Origin: DSNY01 sp016861185 | GTDB taxonomy: Bacteria; Pseudomonadota; Gammaproteobacteria; Burkholderiales; Burkholderiaceae_F | Reading direction: 5' to 3' | Length of the DNA stretch: 29,215 nucleotides | Assembly: GCA_030263275.1 (NCBI GenBank) | Contig: SZOR01000088.1 | Span: forward strand, 1 to 29,215 | Shown: positions 21,680-29,215 of the stretch, piece after piece | How the letters are laid out: each line of letters starts with the position of its first letter | Numbering within the stretch: position 1 is the first letter of the stretch | Translations under genes and position numbers: made by a program | Notes under the pieces: generated by a model | The model's input: only the letters and a program-made list of their open reading frames with translations | Database searches by the model: none | Told to the model about the DNA's origin: nothing

Positions 21680-24600
21680 ATGCTTGAATCGTCCAAACGG
21701 ATATCTGCCCCGGCTGTGATCGCATGTCTCGCGTTCGTCTTGCTCGCCAGCGTCTTTGCACCGGCCCGCGCCGAGCTCTGGGGAGAAGTCGGCGACCTCG
21801 GATACGGCTCCGGCGAGTGGGCGGGACGGTTCTGGGTGGATGTCAACGGCGACGGGCGGACCGACTTCTGTCGCATCCCTACGAACAACGTTGGTCAGCA
21901 ACTATGCACGCTGGCTGGACCCAATGGATGGGGCCAGACGTATGTCGCAGGCGATGTCTGGGCGGGCACGCTCGGAGCGGGTACACACCAGTTTAGGACT
22001 TGGGTTGACGTCGACGGTGATGGGGTGGCCGACTACTGTCGAATGTGGCATGGGTCCAGCTCCGGTCCGGCATACCTCACATGCTCCGTTCGCTGGACGG
22101 CAGGCGCGAACGGAACAGCTTCGTTCGGCGGGCACGTTCTAAGCGAAGCCATTCCATACGTCGAGCGGCTCGGTATCGGGCGCGAGGTCGTTTGGGAGCC
22201 GGCGTTCGTCGACGCCCGGAACATCGCCATGGGCGACGTCAACGGAGACGGCAGGGGGGACTTGTGCCATTTTTCATTGACCAGCGGCTTTCAGTGCCAC
22301 CTTTCCACCGGTTCCGGCTTTGCTGCTCCAACAGCCGCCTGGACGATCGGGTTCGCGGACGGTCGCATCGGTTGGGGCGACGCCGAGCACGCGCGCGGGT
22401 TCGCTGACGTCAACGGCGACGGATTCGCCGACTACTGCCGCATCGTCGGCTCGACGATTCGCTGCATTCACGGCGGACCCAACGGGTTCGCGGGGGACTT
22501 TGCGTCCCACAACATCGATGTCGGCTACAAGGAAGGAGCCGCCTTTGTGGACTTCAATGGCGACGGCAAGACGGACTATTGCCGCGTCGTCGGATCCAGT
22601 GCCAGTGCCTACGTGAGATGTCTACTGTCGGCGGGTTCGGGTTGGTCGACGTTCGTAGAGCGCCCCGGCGAACCGCCCGGAGAGATGACTTCACCGGCGC
22701 TCGACTGGGGCTACTCGCACGCGCGCTGGTGGGTTGACATCAACGGAGACGGGCTGTCGGACTTCTGTCGAGCTGTCGGAAACGATCCGAACCAGAGCGT
22801 CAGCGTTCTGTCCTGTCGGTTGTCCCGCGGCGGCAGCTTCGGCTTCAGCGATGTTGCATCGGAGCAAATCAGCTTTGGCGAACAAGTCGGCCGCAGCTTC
22901 TGCGATGCCAACGGCGATGGAATCAACGAATATTGCCGAGTCGCTTACGCGAATCAGGTCGGCATCGTTCACGCCGGCCTGCGTACCCCCGATCCGGATC
23001 CGCAGAAAGTCCTGCCCGTCCACGCGCGTCAGCAGTTGATGACGCGCATCACGGACGGTCTGGGCGCGCGGACGCTGATCACGTACCTTCCGCTGACGCA
23101 CCCTGATGTCTACACGCGCGACGGCACGAGCCGTTGGCCGGATCAGGTTCTGACGCAGCCGCCGTCGTACGTCGTCTACGACACGCGCGCCGAGCGCGCC
23201 GATGGCGTGCGCTTGACCGGCCGATCCCTGTACCACTACCGCAATCTGCGCGCGGACACGCAGGGGCACGGGTCGCGTGGTTTCGAAGAGCGGCGCATGC
23301 TCAACCAGGGCAACAACACGCTGGAGCGCGTGTTCTTCTACCAGGGACTGGAGCGCGGCACCGCAAGTACGGCGGACCTGCGCCGGCAAGTGCTGCTCGA
23401 TGTCGGTCAGGTACGGCAGCGCGAAACCTACGTGATGAATCCCACCTCGGGGCAGGGTGGCAAAAGCGCCCTGGAAGTGTGGGCCGAATACGCGCGTGCG
23501 ACGGCGGCCGTCGCGGCGCCCGGGACCGAACCGTCGTTTCCGTCCGGCCACTTGATCCAATGGGCGAGCAACGATCTGCCCCGGGATACGGCGCCCATGA
23601 TCAATCCACGACATCGGTTCGTGGGACGGACAGTCGAACGAACCTGGGACATGAACGGCACCGCTCGCGTTGCGATGCCGACGGTCTCCGTAACGACGGT
23701 GCAGGACGCCTACGGAAACATCACAAGCCTCGACCGCCTGACGCAGCACAATGGACTGACCTGGCAGCAGATCACGACCAACACGTTCGACAACGGCGCC
23801 GGCAACATCAGCAACTGGTTGCTGGGGCGACTGACAAACGCGCGTGTCGAAAGCCGGGCGCCGTCGATTGCGGAGCAGTTCGCGCAACATCCACGCAACG
23901 CGGGCGGATCTCCATACGCTGCAGATACGACATTGCCGCTGCCAGTGATCGCGGGTGCCACCAGCGTATCCGGGTCACGACCCAACCCGGGCAGCGCCAG
24001 CATCGGCAGTCCATTCTCCGTGAGCAGCGGGTTGTCCCCATACACGTTCTCGTGGACGCGTGTGAGCGGAAGCCGCATCACGTTCTCGCCCGCAAACACG
24101 CTCAACACGACTTTCTCGGCGACGTTGGGTTGGGGAGAGAACCTCACCGAGTCATTCCGACTGACCGTGATCGATGCGTCCGGACGCTCGGTCACGGGCG
24201 ATGTCGCAGTCACGTTCACGACGCCTGCTCAACTCAGCGTGTCCGGCCCGGTGTCGGTCACCGGATCAAGGCCCAGCCCCGGCGCAGCGAGTGCCACTGC
24301 GACGCCGACCGCGGCCGGCGGCGTTCCACCTTACAGCTTCAGTTGGACGCGCGTGACCGGTACGCGCATCACGGTTTCAGGAAGCAATCCGGCGACGTTC
24401 GCCGCGACGCTGAACTGGTCGGAGAACCTGACCGAGACCTTCCGTGTGACCGCCGCGGACAGCGCCGGCAACAGCGCCACGCGAGACGTCAACGTGACTT
24501 TCACGACGCCGGCGCAGCTCGTCGTCACCGGGCCGGCAAGCGTCAGCGGCTCGCGACCGGATCCGGGAACGCTGGCGGTCAATGTGACCCCCACCGCTTC

Positions 24601-26341
24601 GGGCGGCACACCGCCGTACGCCTATACGTGGGCGCGCATCGCCGGCAGTCGCATCGGCGTCGCCGGGTCGAACCCGGCCACATTCAGCGCCAGCGTGAAC
24701 TGGAGCGAAAACTTCACTGAGACATTCCGCGTCACGACCACGGATGCCGCCGGCGTGACGGCGACCCGCGATGTCAACGTGACGTTCACGACACCTCCAC
24801 AACTCTTGTCTTCCATCAGTCCGACGATCGTTCGTGCGACGCGAAGCGGCGCCGGGTTCGTCTCTGCAACCGCCACCGTGAGCGCCAGCGGAGGCACGCC
24901 CGGCTACTCGTTCACATGGTCGCGCGAGACGGGCTCGATCATCGCGGTTTCCGGCGGACAGACTGCGACGTTCTCCGCGACGCTCGCCGAGGGGCAGTCG
25001 GTCACCGAGCGCTTCCGCGTCACGGTCACCGACTCCGCCGGGGTTCAATCGATCTCGTACGTGGACGCCACGCTCGCCGCGCCGGGTCCGCTGTCGGTCA
25101 GCGCCTCGCCGTCGTCGGTCTCCGGATTCCGCTGGGGGGCGGGGAGCATGAGCTGCTGGACGACGCTGACGCCGTCCGGAGGCTTGGCCCCGCACAGCTT
25201 CTCGGTGGCCCGCCTGACGGGAAGCCGCATCACCGCGAGTGTCAACACGAACACCGTGCAGTTCTCGGTCTCGCTCAACGGGTTCGATAGCGTGCAGGAG
25301 AGCTTCCGTATCACTGTCGTCGACTCGACCGGCGCACAGGCGACACGGGATATCAACGCAAACTTCGTGTCCGAGTCGGAGCCGGGCATCAACGGACGAG
25401 CGACCTGCTACGGATCCTCGAATCCGCTCAACGTCGTCCTCAGCCCCAATCCGCTTGTCGTCAGCGCTCCGGGGCCGGGCACGCGCAGCGGCACCGTCAA
25501 CGCAAGCGGATCCGGAGGAACCGCGCCCTACTCGTTCTCGTGGACCCGTGTTACGGGCAGTCGCATCGTCGTGTCGGGCACGCAGACGGCCACCTTTTCG
25601 GCCAACGTCGGATGGGGCGAGAGCTTCACAGAGGCTTTCCGCGCAACGGTGACCGACGCGACGGGCGCGCAGAACATTCGGGATATCAACGTCACGTTCA
25701 CGACCCCGGGAGCCCTGACCGTCTCGGCTTCCCCGGCCAATCCCTCTGCCTCGCGCGCCGGTGCTGGCAGCGTGTCGGTTAGCAGCGCACTGAGTGCATC
25801 CGGCGGCACGCCGCCCTACAGTTACTCGTGGGCTCGTTTGAGCGGCTCGGTGATTTCCGTATCCGGCGGACAGACCGGCACGTTCAGCGCCAACCTCGCC
25901 GCCGGCACCTCGGTGACCGAGAACTTCCGCGGCGTCGTCACGGATGCCGGCGGCAATCAGACGTTTGCGGACGTTTCGGTCGCCCTGACGGCGACGGCCC
26001 CGCCGCCGGTCAGCGCAACGGTCTCGCCCTCGCCGCTTTCATCGACCGGCAACGGCACGTGGTCGCAGACCGCGACGGTCAGCGTGTCCGGCGGCGTGGC
26101 GCCATTCAGCTTCGGTTGGACGCAACTCAGCGGGTCCACGGATATCACCGTCTCCGGCGGTCAGACCGCGACGTTTACCGGTTGGGCAATTGCGAACACG
26201 TGGTGCGAACCTGGGTTTGGAACACAGGGCGTATTCCGCGTGACGGTCACCGATTCAGCCGGACAAGTCGTTACGCGCGACCTTGCGGTCTACTTCAATC
26301 CGGCCGGGCCCAGCGGGCCACCCATATACATGTGCCCGTAG
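21680..26341 (+). CDS. Secreted FG-GAP/TcdB-middle protein with tandem Ig-like repeats
   Basis: 1553 residues. A clear signal peptide (about 8-31, VIACLAFVLLASVFAPARA) is followed by seven FG-GAP/VCBS-type propeller repeats (about 50-425) with DxNGDGxxDxC calcium loops. A TcdB-middle-like region (about 445-750) contains LMTRITDGLGARTLITY and GSRGFEERRML. The second half (about 755-1553) is roughly eight Ig-like beta repeats with PPYSFSWTR, GxITVSG and ESFRVTVTD consensus. TcB-type middle regions cap the SpvB and RHS cocoon; the Ig array would add a stalk or adhesive surface and is not typical of TcB. It lies in the same frame as the SpvB-like ORF, 57 bases downstream. The start has no strong ribosome-binding site, but the signal peptide supports it. 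Confidence 0.88.
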   Translation: MLESSKRISAPAVIACLAFVLLASVFAPARAELWGEVGDLGYGSGEWAGRFWVDVNGDGRTDFCRIPTNNVGQQLCTLAGPNGWGQTYVAGDVWAGTLGAGTHQFRTWVDVDGDGVADYCRMWHGSSSGPAYLTCSVRWTAGANGTASFGGHVLSEAIPYVERLGIGREVVWEPAFVDARNIAMGDVNGDGRGDLCHFSLTSGFQCHLSTGSGFAAPTAAWTIGFADGRIGWGDAEHARGFADVNGDGFADYCRIVGSTIRCIHGGPNGFAGDFASHNIDVGYKEGAAFVDFNGDGKTDYCRVVGSSASAYVRCLLSAGSGWSTFVERPGEPPGEMTSPALDWGYSHARWWVDINGDGLSDFCRAVGNDPNQSVSVLSCRLSRGGSFGFSDVASEQISFGEQVGRSFCDANGDGINEYCRVAYANQVGIVHAGLRTPDPDPQKVLPVHARQQLMTRITDGLGARTLITYLPLTHPDVYTRDGTSRWPDQVLTQPPSYVVYDTRAERADGVRLTGRSLYHYRNLRADTQGHGSRGFEERRMLNQGNNTLERVFFYQGLERGTASTADLRRQVLLDVGQVRQRETYVMNPTSGQGGKSALEVWAEYARATAAVAAPGTEPSFPSGHLIQWASNDLPRDTAPMINPRHRFVGRTVERTWDMNGTARVAMPTVSVTTVQDAYGNITSLDRLTQHNGLTWQQITTNTFDNGAGNISNWLLGRLTNARVESRAPSIAEQFAQHPRNAGGSPYAADTTLPLPVIAGATSVSGSRPNPGSASIGSPFSVSSGLSPYTFSWTRVSGSRITFSPANTLNTTFSATLGWGENLTESFRLTVIDASGRSVTGDVAVTFTTPAQLSVSGPVSVTGSRPSPGAASATATPTAAGGVPPYSFSWTRVTGTRITVSGSNPATFAATLNWSENLTETFRVTAADSAGNSATRDVNVTFTTPAQLVVTGPASVSGSRPDPGTLAVNVTPTASGGTPPYAYTWARIAGSRIGVAGSNPATFSASVNWSENFTETFRVTTTDAAGVTATRDVNVTFTTPPQLLSSISPTIVRATRSGAGFVSATATVSASGGTPGYSFTWSRETGSIIAVSGGQTATFSATLAEGQSVTERFRVTVTDSAGVQSISYVDATLAAPGPLSVSASPSSVSGFRWGAGSMSCWTTLTPSGGLAPHSFSVARLTGSRITASVNTNTVQFSVSLNGFDSVQESFRITVVDSTGAQATRDINANFVSESEPGINGRATCYGSSNPLNVVLSPNPLVVSAPGPGTRSGTVNASGSGGTAPYSFSWTRVTGSRIVVSGTQTATFSANVGWGESFTEAFRATVTDATGAQNIRDINVTFTTPGALTVSASPANPSASRAGAGSVSVSSALSASGGTPPYSYSWARLSGSVISVSGGQTGTFSANLAAGTSVTENFRGVVTDAGGNQTFADVSVALTATAPPPVSATVSPSPLSSTGNGTWSQTATVSVSGGVAPFSFGWTQLSGSTDITVSGGQTATFTGWAIANTWCEPGFGTQGVFRVTVTDSAGQVVTRDLAVYFNPAGPSGPPIYMCP
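21827..22940 (+). repeat. Seven FG-GAP propeller repeats with paired cysteines
   Basis: Seven copies of D-x-(N/D)-G-D-G-x-x-(D/E)-x-C are encoded about every 50-65 residues. In the first six a second Cys follows 8 to 17 residues later, so each blade could carry its own disulfide; the seventh lacks it. Confidence 0.8.
23942..26338 (+). repeat. About eight tandem Ig-like protein repeats
   Basis: Repeats of roughly 85-105 codons begin near 23942, 24233, 24521, 24806, 25079, 25418, 25718 and 26000. They share GGxxPYSFxWxR, SGSxIxVSG, ATFSA and FRVTVTDxxG blocks. Repeats 1-3 are closest to each other and 4-8 more diverged, which suggests stepwise duplication. Confidence 0.8.
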
Positions 26342-26359
26342 CGCGGAAGAGAAACGAAC

Positions 26360-28834
26360 ATGAGCGCAGCCATGAACCTGTTCATGTATCGCGGCAGGAG
26401 CTCGACGTTCCACTTCGCCAGCCGCTGGGCCGGCCTTCTACTGGTCGTGTCCACGACCTGCGCATTTGCTCAACAGCAAGTCACCGTCCGCACCAGCGAG
26501 TTCGTCTATGACGCCGCGACGGGTCAGCTTCGGATCGAGCGCATCCAGCCGAACAACGGTGCGCAACCATCGCCCGCTGCCACGCCCAACGATTGCGTCG
26601 AGACCGAGTACACGCTCGATCCTGCGACGGGCAACCGCACTGCGGTGACCACGCGCAACTGCAGCGGCGCATCGCCGACCGGCGACCACGTCTTCGCATC
26701 GCGTACGACCCAGTTCCATTTCGAGGCGCGTGGCGAAGACAGCGACAGCGTCAGCACGCTGCACGGCGCCGCGGTTCCGGGTCCCAACGACCATGCCGCT
26801 GGTCCCTTCGAGACACGCGCGGTGAACGCGCTCGGCCATACCGAGCACAAGCACTACGACGTCCGTTTCGGCGTGGTTGCACGGTTGGTCGGTCCGAACG
26901 GCCTGCCGACCACCTGGACCTACGACGACTACGGCCGCCGCATCGAAGAGCGGCGCGCCGACGACACCCGCACCGAAACGCGTTACTTCACCTGCACGTG
27001 GTCGACCAATCCCGCCGATCCTGCGCCGGCGCCGCAGCCGGCGCGCGCCGGCGGCGCAGCCGCAATCCGCCCGTGCCTCAACTTCAGCGAAACCATCTCG
27101 GTCCTGTTCGATTCGGGCCGCTTCACGGATGCCAGCGGCACGCCTTCGCAATCAGTGCAAGCTCTTGCGCAAACCGCCTACTTCATTGAGTCGGTTCCGC
27201 GCGCGCCCGACGGCAGCCAGAACGGGCCGATCAGCGTCGTCCACTTCGACGCCTTGAACCGCGAAATCGCCAAGGAAACGCAGAGCTACGACGGCCGCTG
27301 GGTGCGCACGATCAGTGCCTATGACGGCCTGGGGCTCGTTGCCGCGACGTACGCCGCCCACTTCGTCAGCGATAGCGATCTCGCGCCCGTGCGCCAGATC
27401 ACCCGCGGGCGCGACCTGCGGCATCGGCCGACGATCCATGAATTCGTCGCCGTCGAAGGCCAAGCCGCCGTTCAGGCCTCGATGACGTACAACGGGCTGG
27501 AGACGCGCGCCACCGATCCGGCCGGCCGCACGACGATCACCCGCAAGAACGCCGCGGGCCAGACCGCGCAGACCGTCGATGCGTATCTGGCCACGCTCGA
27601 CATGGCGTACGACGCCAAGGGCAACCTGGTCCGCACGCGTGACGCACTCGGCATCGAAACCGCGGTCACCTACAACGTGCGCGGCTTCAAGCTCGCGCTG
27701 GCCGACCCCGACAAGGGGACGTGGGCCTATCGCTACAACGCGCTCGGAGAATTGGTCTGGCAGGAGAGCCCCAACCAGCGCGCGGCCGGGCAGGCGACCA
27801 CGATGCGTTACGACCGCCTCGGCCGCCTGATCGAACGCGACGAGGCGTCGCAGCGTGCGCGCTGGGTCTACGACACGGCGCCCAACGGCATTGGCAAGCT
27901 GGCGGAGACCTTCACGCTGCTCGTGGACGGCACGACGCGCGACTTCCAGCAATCTCTTGCGTACGACACCCGCGGCCGCGCATCGAGCACGACCACGACC
28001 ATCGACCGCGCCTACGCGGCGAGCGTTACGTACGACACGCGTACGGGTCGGGTGGCCACGCAGCGCTATCCCACCGGTTTCACGCTGCTGTACCAGTACA
28101 ACGCGCTCGGTTTCGTGCAGCGCGTGCGCGACAACGCCGACGCCAGCCGCGTCTACTGGTCGGTCGACAGCCTCGGCGGCGCGCACCCATTCGACGCCCG
28201 CGGCAACCTCGTTCGCCAGCGGCTGGGCGATCCGACCAACCCGGGCGGCGTACAGACCTTCGACGTCTACGACCGCGCCAGCGGCAAGGCGCGGCAGCTT
28301 CGCGCGGGCATCGCCGACGGCAGCTTCGCCACGCAGAACGCCACGTACACCTACGACCGGCTCACCGGCAACCTCGTCGAGCGCTTCGAAGCCACGACCA
28401 ATCTGCGCGAAACCTTCGGCTACGACACGATCGACCGGCTGCTCTCGCACACGCTCTCCAACACCGGTGTACCGGCCGCCAACCGCACGATCACCGTGCG
28501 CTACAACGCGATCGGCAACATCCTGTGGAAGAGCGACGTCGGCGTATACACGTACGGTGCGTTGGGCGGCGCACGCCCGCACGCGGTCGTCAACGCCGCC
28601 GGTCTGGACTACCTGTACGACGCCAACGGCAATCTCGCGTCCACCGCCGGTGCCGTCAGCCGCACGCATGAGTGGGCGAGCTTCGATGCCCGTGAAGATG
28701 GAAGCGGCCGGCCGGCGCATCGAGTGGAAGTACGGCCCGCAGCGCCAGCGCGTCGTGACCACCACGACCCACGGCAGCCTCACCCGCACCCAGTACCTGG
28801 TGCATCCGGATGCGCGCGGCGGGCTGTTTTTTGA
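26360..28834 (+). CDS. Secreted RHS/YD-repeat protein, frameshifted near 28685
   Basis: 824 residues as the frame stands, with a GGAAGAG site before ATG 26360 and a signal peptide (about 20-38, WAGLLLVVSTTCAFA). The body from about residue 145 is a run of YD/RHS repeats: TWTYDDYGRRIEE, YNALGELVWQ, YDRLGRLIERD, YQYNALGFVQRV, YDANGNLAS. These build the beta-cocoon shell of RHS and TcC-type toxins. After RTHEWASFD the homology jumps to another frame and the last ~50 residues (His/Pro/Arg-rich) are out-of-frame noise ending at 28834. The gene lies 18 bases after the preceding ORF and in its frame. It completes the SpvB/propeller/RHS set; a downstream toxin tip, if any, lies beyond the window. Confidence 0.85.
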   Translation: MSAAMNLFMYRGRSSTFHFASRWAGLLLVVSTTCAFAQQQVTVRTSEFVYDAATGQLRIERIQPNNGAQPSPAATPNDCVETEYTLDPATGNRTAVTTRNCSGASPTGDHVFASRTTQFHFEARGEDSDSVSTLHGAAVPGPNDHAAGPFETRAVNALGHTEHKHYDVRFGVVARLVGPNGLPTTWTYDDYGRRIEERRADDTRTETRYFTCTWSTNPADPAPAPQPARAGGAAAIRPCLNFSETISVLFDSGRFTDASGTPSQSVQALAQTAYFIESVPRAPDGSQNGPISVVHFDALNREIAKETQSYDGRWVRTISAYDGLGLVAATYAAHFVSDSDLAPVRQITRGRDLRHRPTIHEFVAVEGQAAVQASMTYNGLETRATDPAGRTTITRKNAAGQTAQTVDAYLATLDMAYDAKGNLVRTRDALGIETAVTYNVRGFKLALADPDKGTWAYRYNALGELVWQESPNQRAAGQATTMRYDRLGRLIERDEASQRARWVYDTAPNGIGKLAETFTLLVDGTTRDFQQSLAYDTRGRASSTTTTIDRAYAASVTYDTRTGRVATQRYPTGFTLLYQYNALGFVQRVRDNADASRVYWSVDSLGGAHPFDARGNLVRQRLGDPTNPGGVQTFDVYDRASGKARQLRAGIADGSFATQNATYTYDRLTGNLVERFEATTNLRETFGYDTIDRLLSHTLSNTGVPAANRTITVRYNAIGNILWKSDVGVYTYGALGGARPHAVVNAAGLDYLYDANGNLASTAGAVSRTHEWASFDAREDGSGRPAHRVEVRPAAPARRDHHDPRQPHPHPVPGASGCARRAVF

Positions 28835-29215
28835 GCGGGAAGTGATTGCGACCAACGGCGTGGTCAGCCGCATCGAGAACCGGCACTACCTGATGGTGGC
28901 CGGCGCCGGCGTCATCGGCGTGGTCAAGACCGAAGGCGAGGGCAACGGCACCGCGCCGAGCACGGCGGCCGGCATCGCCCGCGCCGTGGCCGATCTGACC
29001 CAGTACTGGCACAAGGACCCTCTCGGTTCGATCGTGGCGGTCACCAATGCCCGAGGCGAGCTCATCGAACGCATGGCGTACGACGCCTGGGGCCGGCGCA
29101 TGCAAGCCAGCGGGGCGCCGGATACCGGCAGCCTCGCCGCCGGCACGCTGCTGGATGCGGCGCACGGCGACCGCGGCTTCACCGGGCACGAGATGCTCGA
29201 CGAGCTGGGTCTGGT
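28686..29215 (+). pseudogene. Out-of-frame continuation of the RHS protein, running off the window
   Basis: From 28686 the frame opens with MPVKMEAAGRRIEWKYGP and is free of stops to the window edge (about 176 codons). It carries the RHS core features YWHKDPLGSIVAVTN, YDAWGRRM and DRGFTGHEMLDELGL. These normally follow W.SFN/DMP in the same polypeptide, so the join needs a loss of two bases or gain of one near 28685. There is no independent ribosome-binding site or export signal. It may be a genuine frameshift mutation, an assembly error, or recoding; the sequence at the join has no homopolymer or obvious slippery site. The toxin-bearing C-terminus lies outside. Confidence 0.8.

Noticed and set aside
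23942..26338. Possible CRISPR or DNA satellite because of repeated blocks
   Set aside because: The unit is about 270-320 bases, the reading frame is open throughout, and conservation is at protein level with many silent differences.
28668..28688. Independent start for a separate downstream RHS gene at ATG 28668 or 28686
   Set aside because: Neither has a convincing ribosome-binding site or signal peptide, and the homology is to the middle of an RHS core, so a frameshift explains it better.
27152..28873. 573-codon minus-strand frame opposite the RHS gene
   Set aside because: Shadow of repetitive YD coding; no recognisable domain or start signal.

Overview
The window is GC-rich, densely packed DNA from a Gram-negative proteobacterium. 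Gene content and codon use suggest a betaproteobacterium, probably of the Burkholderiales; this is inferred, not shown by a marker gene. There are no rRNA or tRNA genes, CRISPR arrays or recognisable insertion sequences.

Region 1 (1-6480, plus strand) is a periplasmic copper/redox module. It opens with the last ~79 codons of what looks like a multicopper oxidase, closed by a strong terminator. After a 469-base gap come five closely packed genes: a YVTN beta-propeller protein, a SCO-type copper chaperone, a cytochrome c fused to a periplasmic binding protein, a second SCO protein and a parvulin-type prolyl isomerase. The set resembles metal-oxidising multicopper oxidase loci, such as the Leptothrix mof region as I remember it.

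Region 2 (6501-17025, minus strand) is an atypical type II secretion / type IV pilus-like operon. Its order is gspG, gspF, gspE, then PilM-, PilN-, PilO- and PilP/GspC-like genes, then a lipoprotein secretin ending in a cohesin-like domain, then three more pseudopilins. Nearly all junctions are 4-base stop/start overlaps. Two small secreted proteins that look like paralogues of each other follow. Geobacter exports a multicopper oxidase (OmpB) through an atypical type II system, so the two regions may work together: the secretion machine could export the oxidase or the paired small proteins.

Region 3 (17133-20209) starts with a 34-codon remnant of a TldD-type C-terminus, which looks like the scar of a rearrangement or insertion. 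Next are a membrane-anchored triple-PAS protein without an output domain and a LuxR-type regulator with a long N-terminal extension. A hotdog thioesterase is transcribed divergently from the regulator.

Region 4 (20405-29215, plus strand, continuing beyond the window) is a split TcB/RHS-like surface or toxin locus. SpvB, FG-GAP propeller/TcdB-middle and RHS parts, normally one polypeptide, are three consecutive ORFs. Each has its own export signal, and all three lie in one reading frame separated by single stop codons. The middle protein has a cysteine-paired propeller and about eight Ig-like repeats. The RHS gene is frameshifted near 28685 and its conserved core continues in another frame to the window edge.
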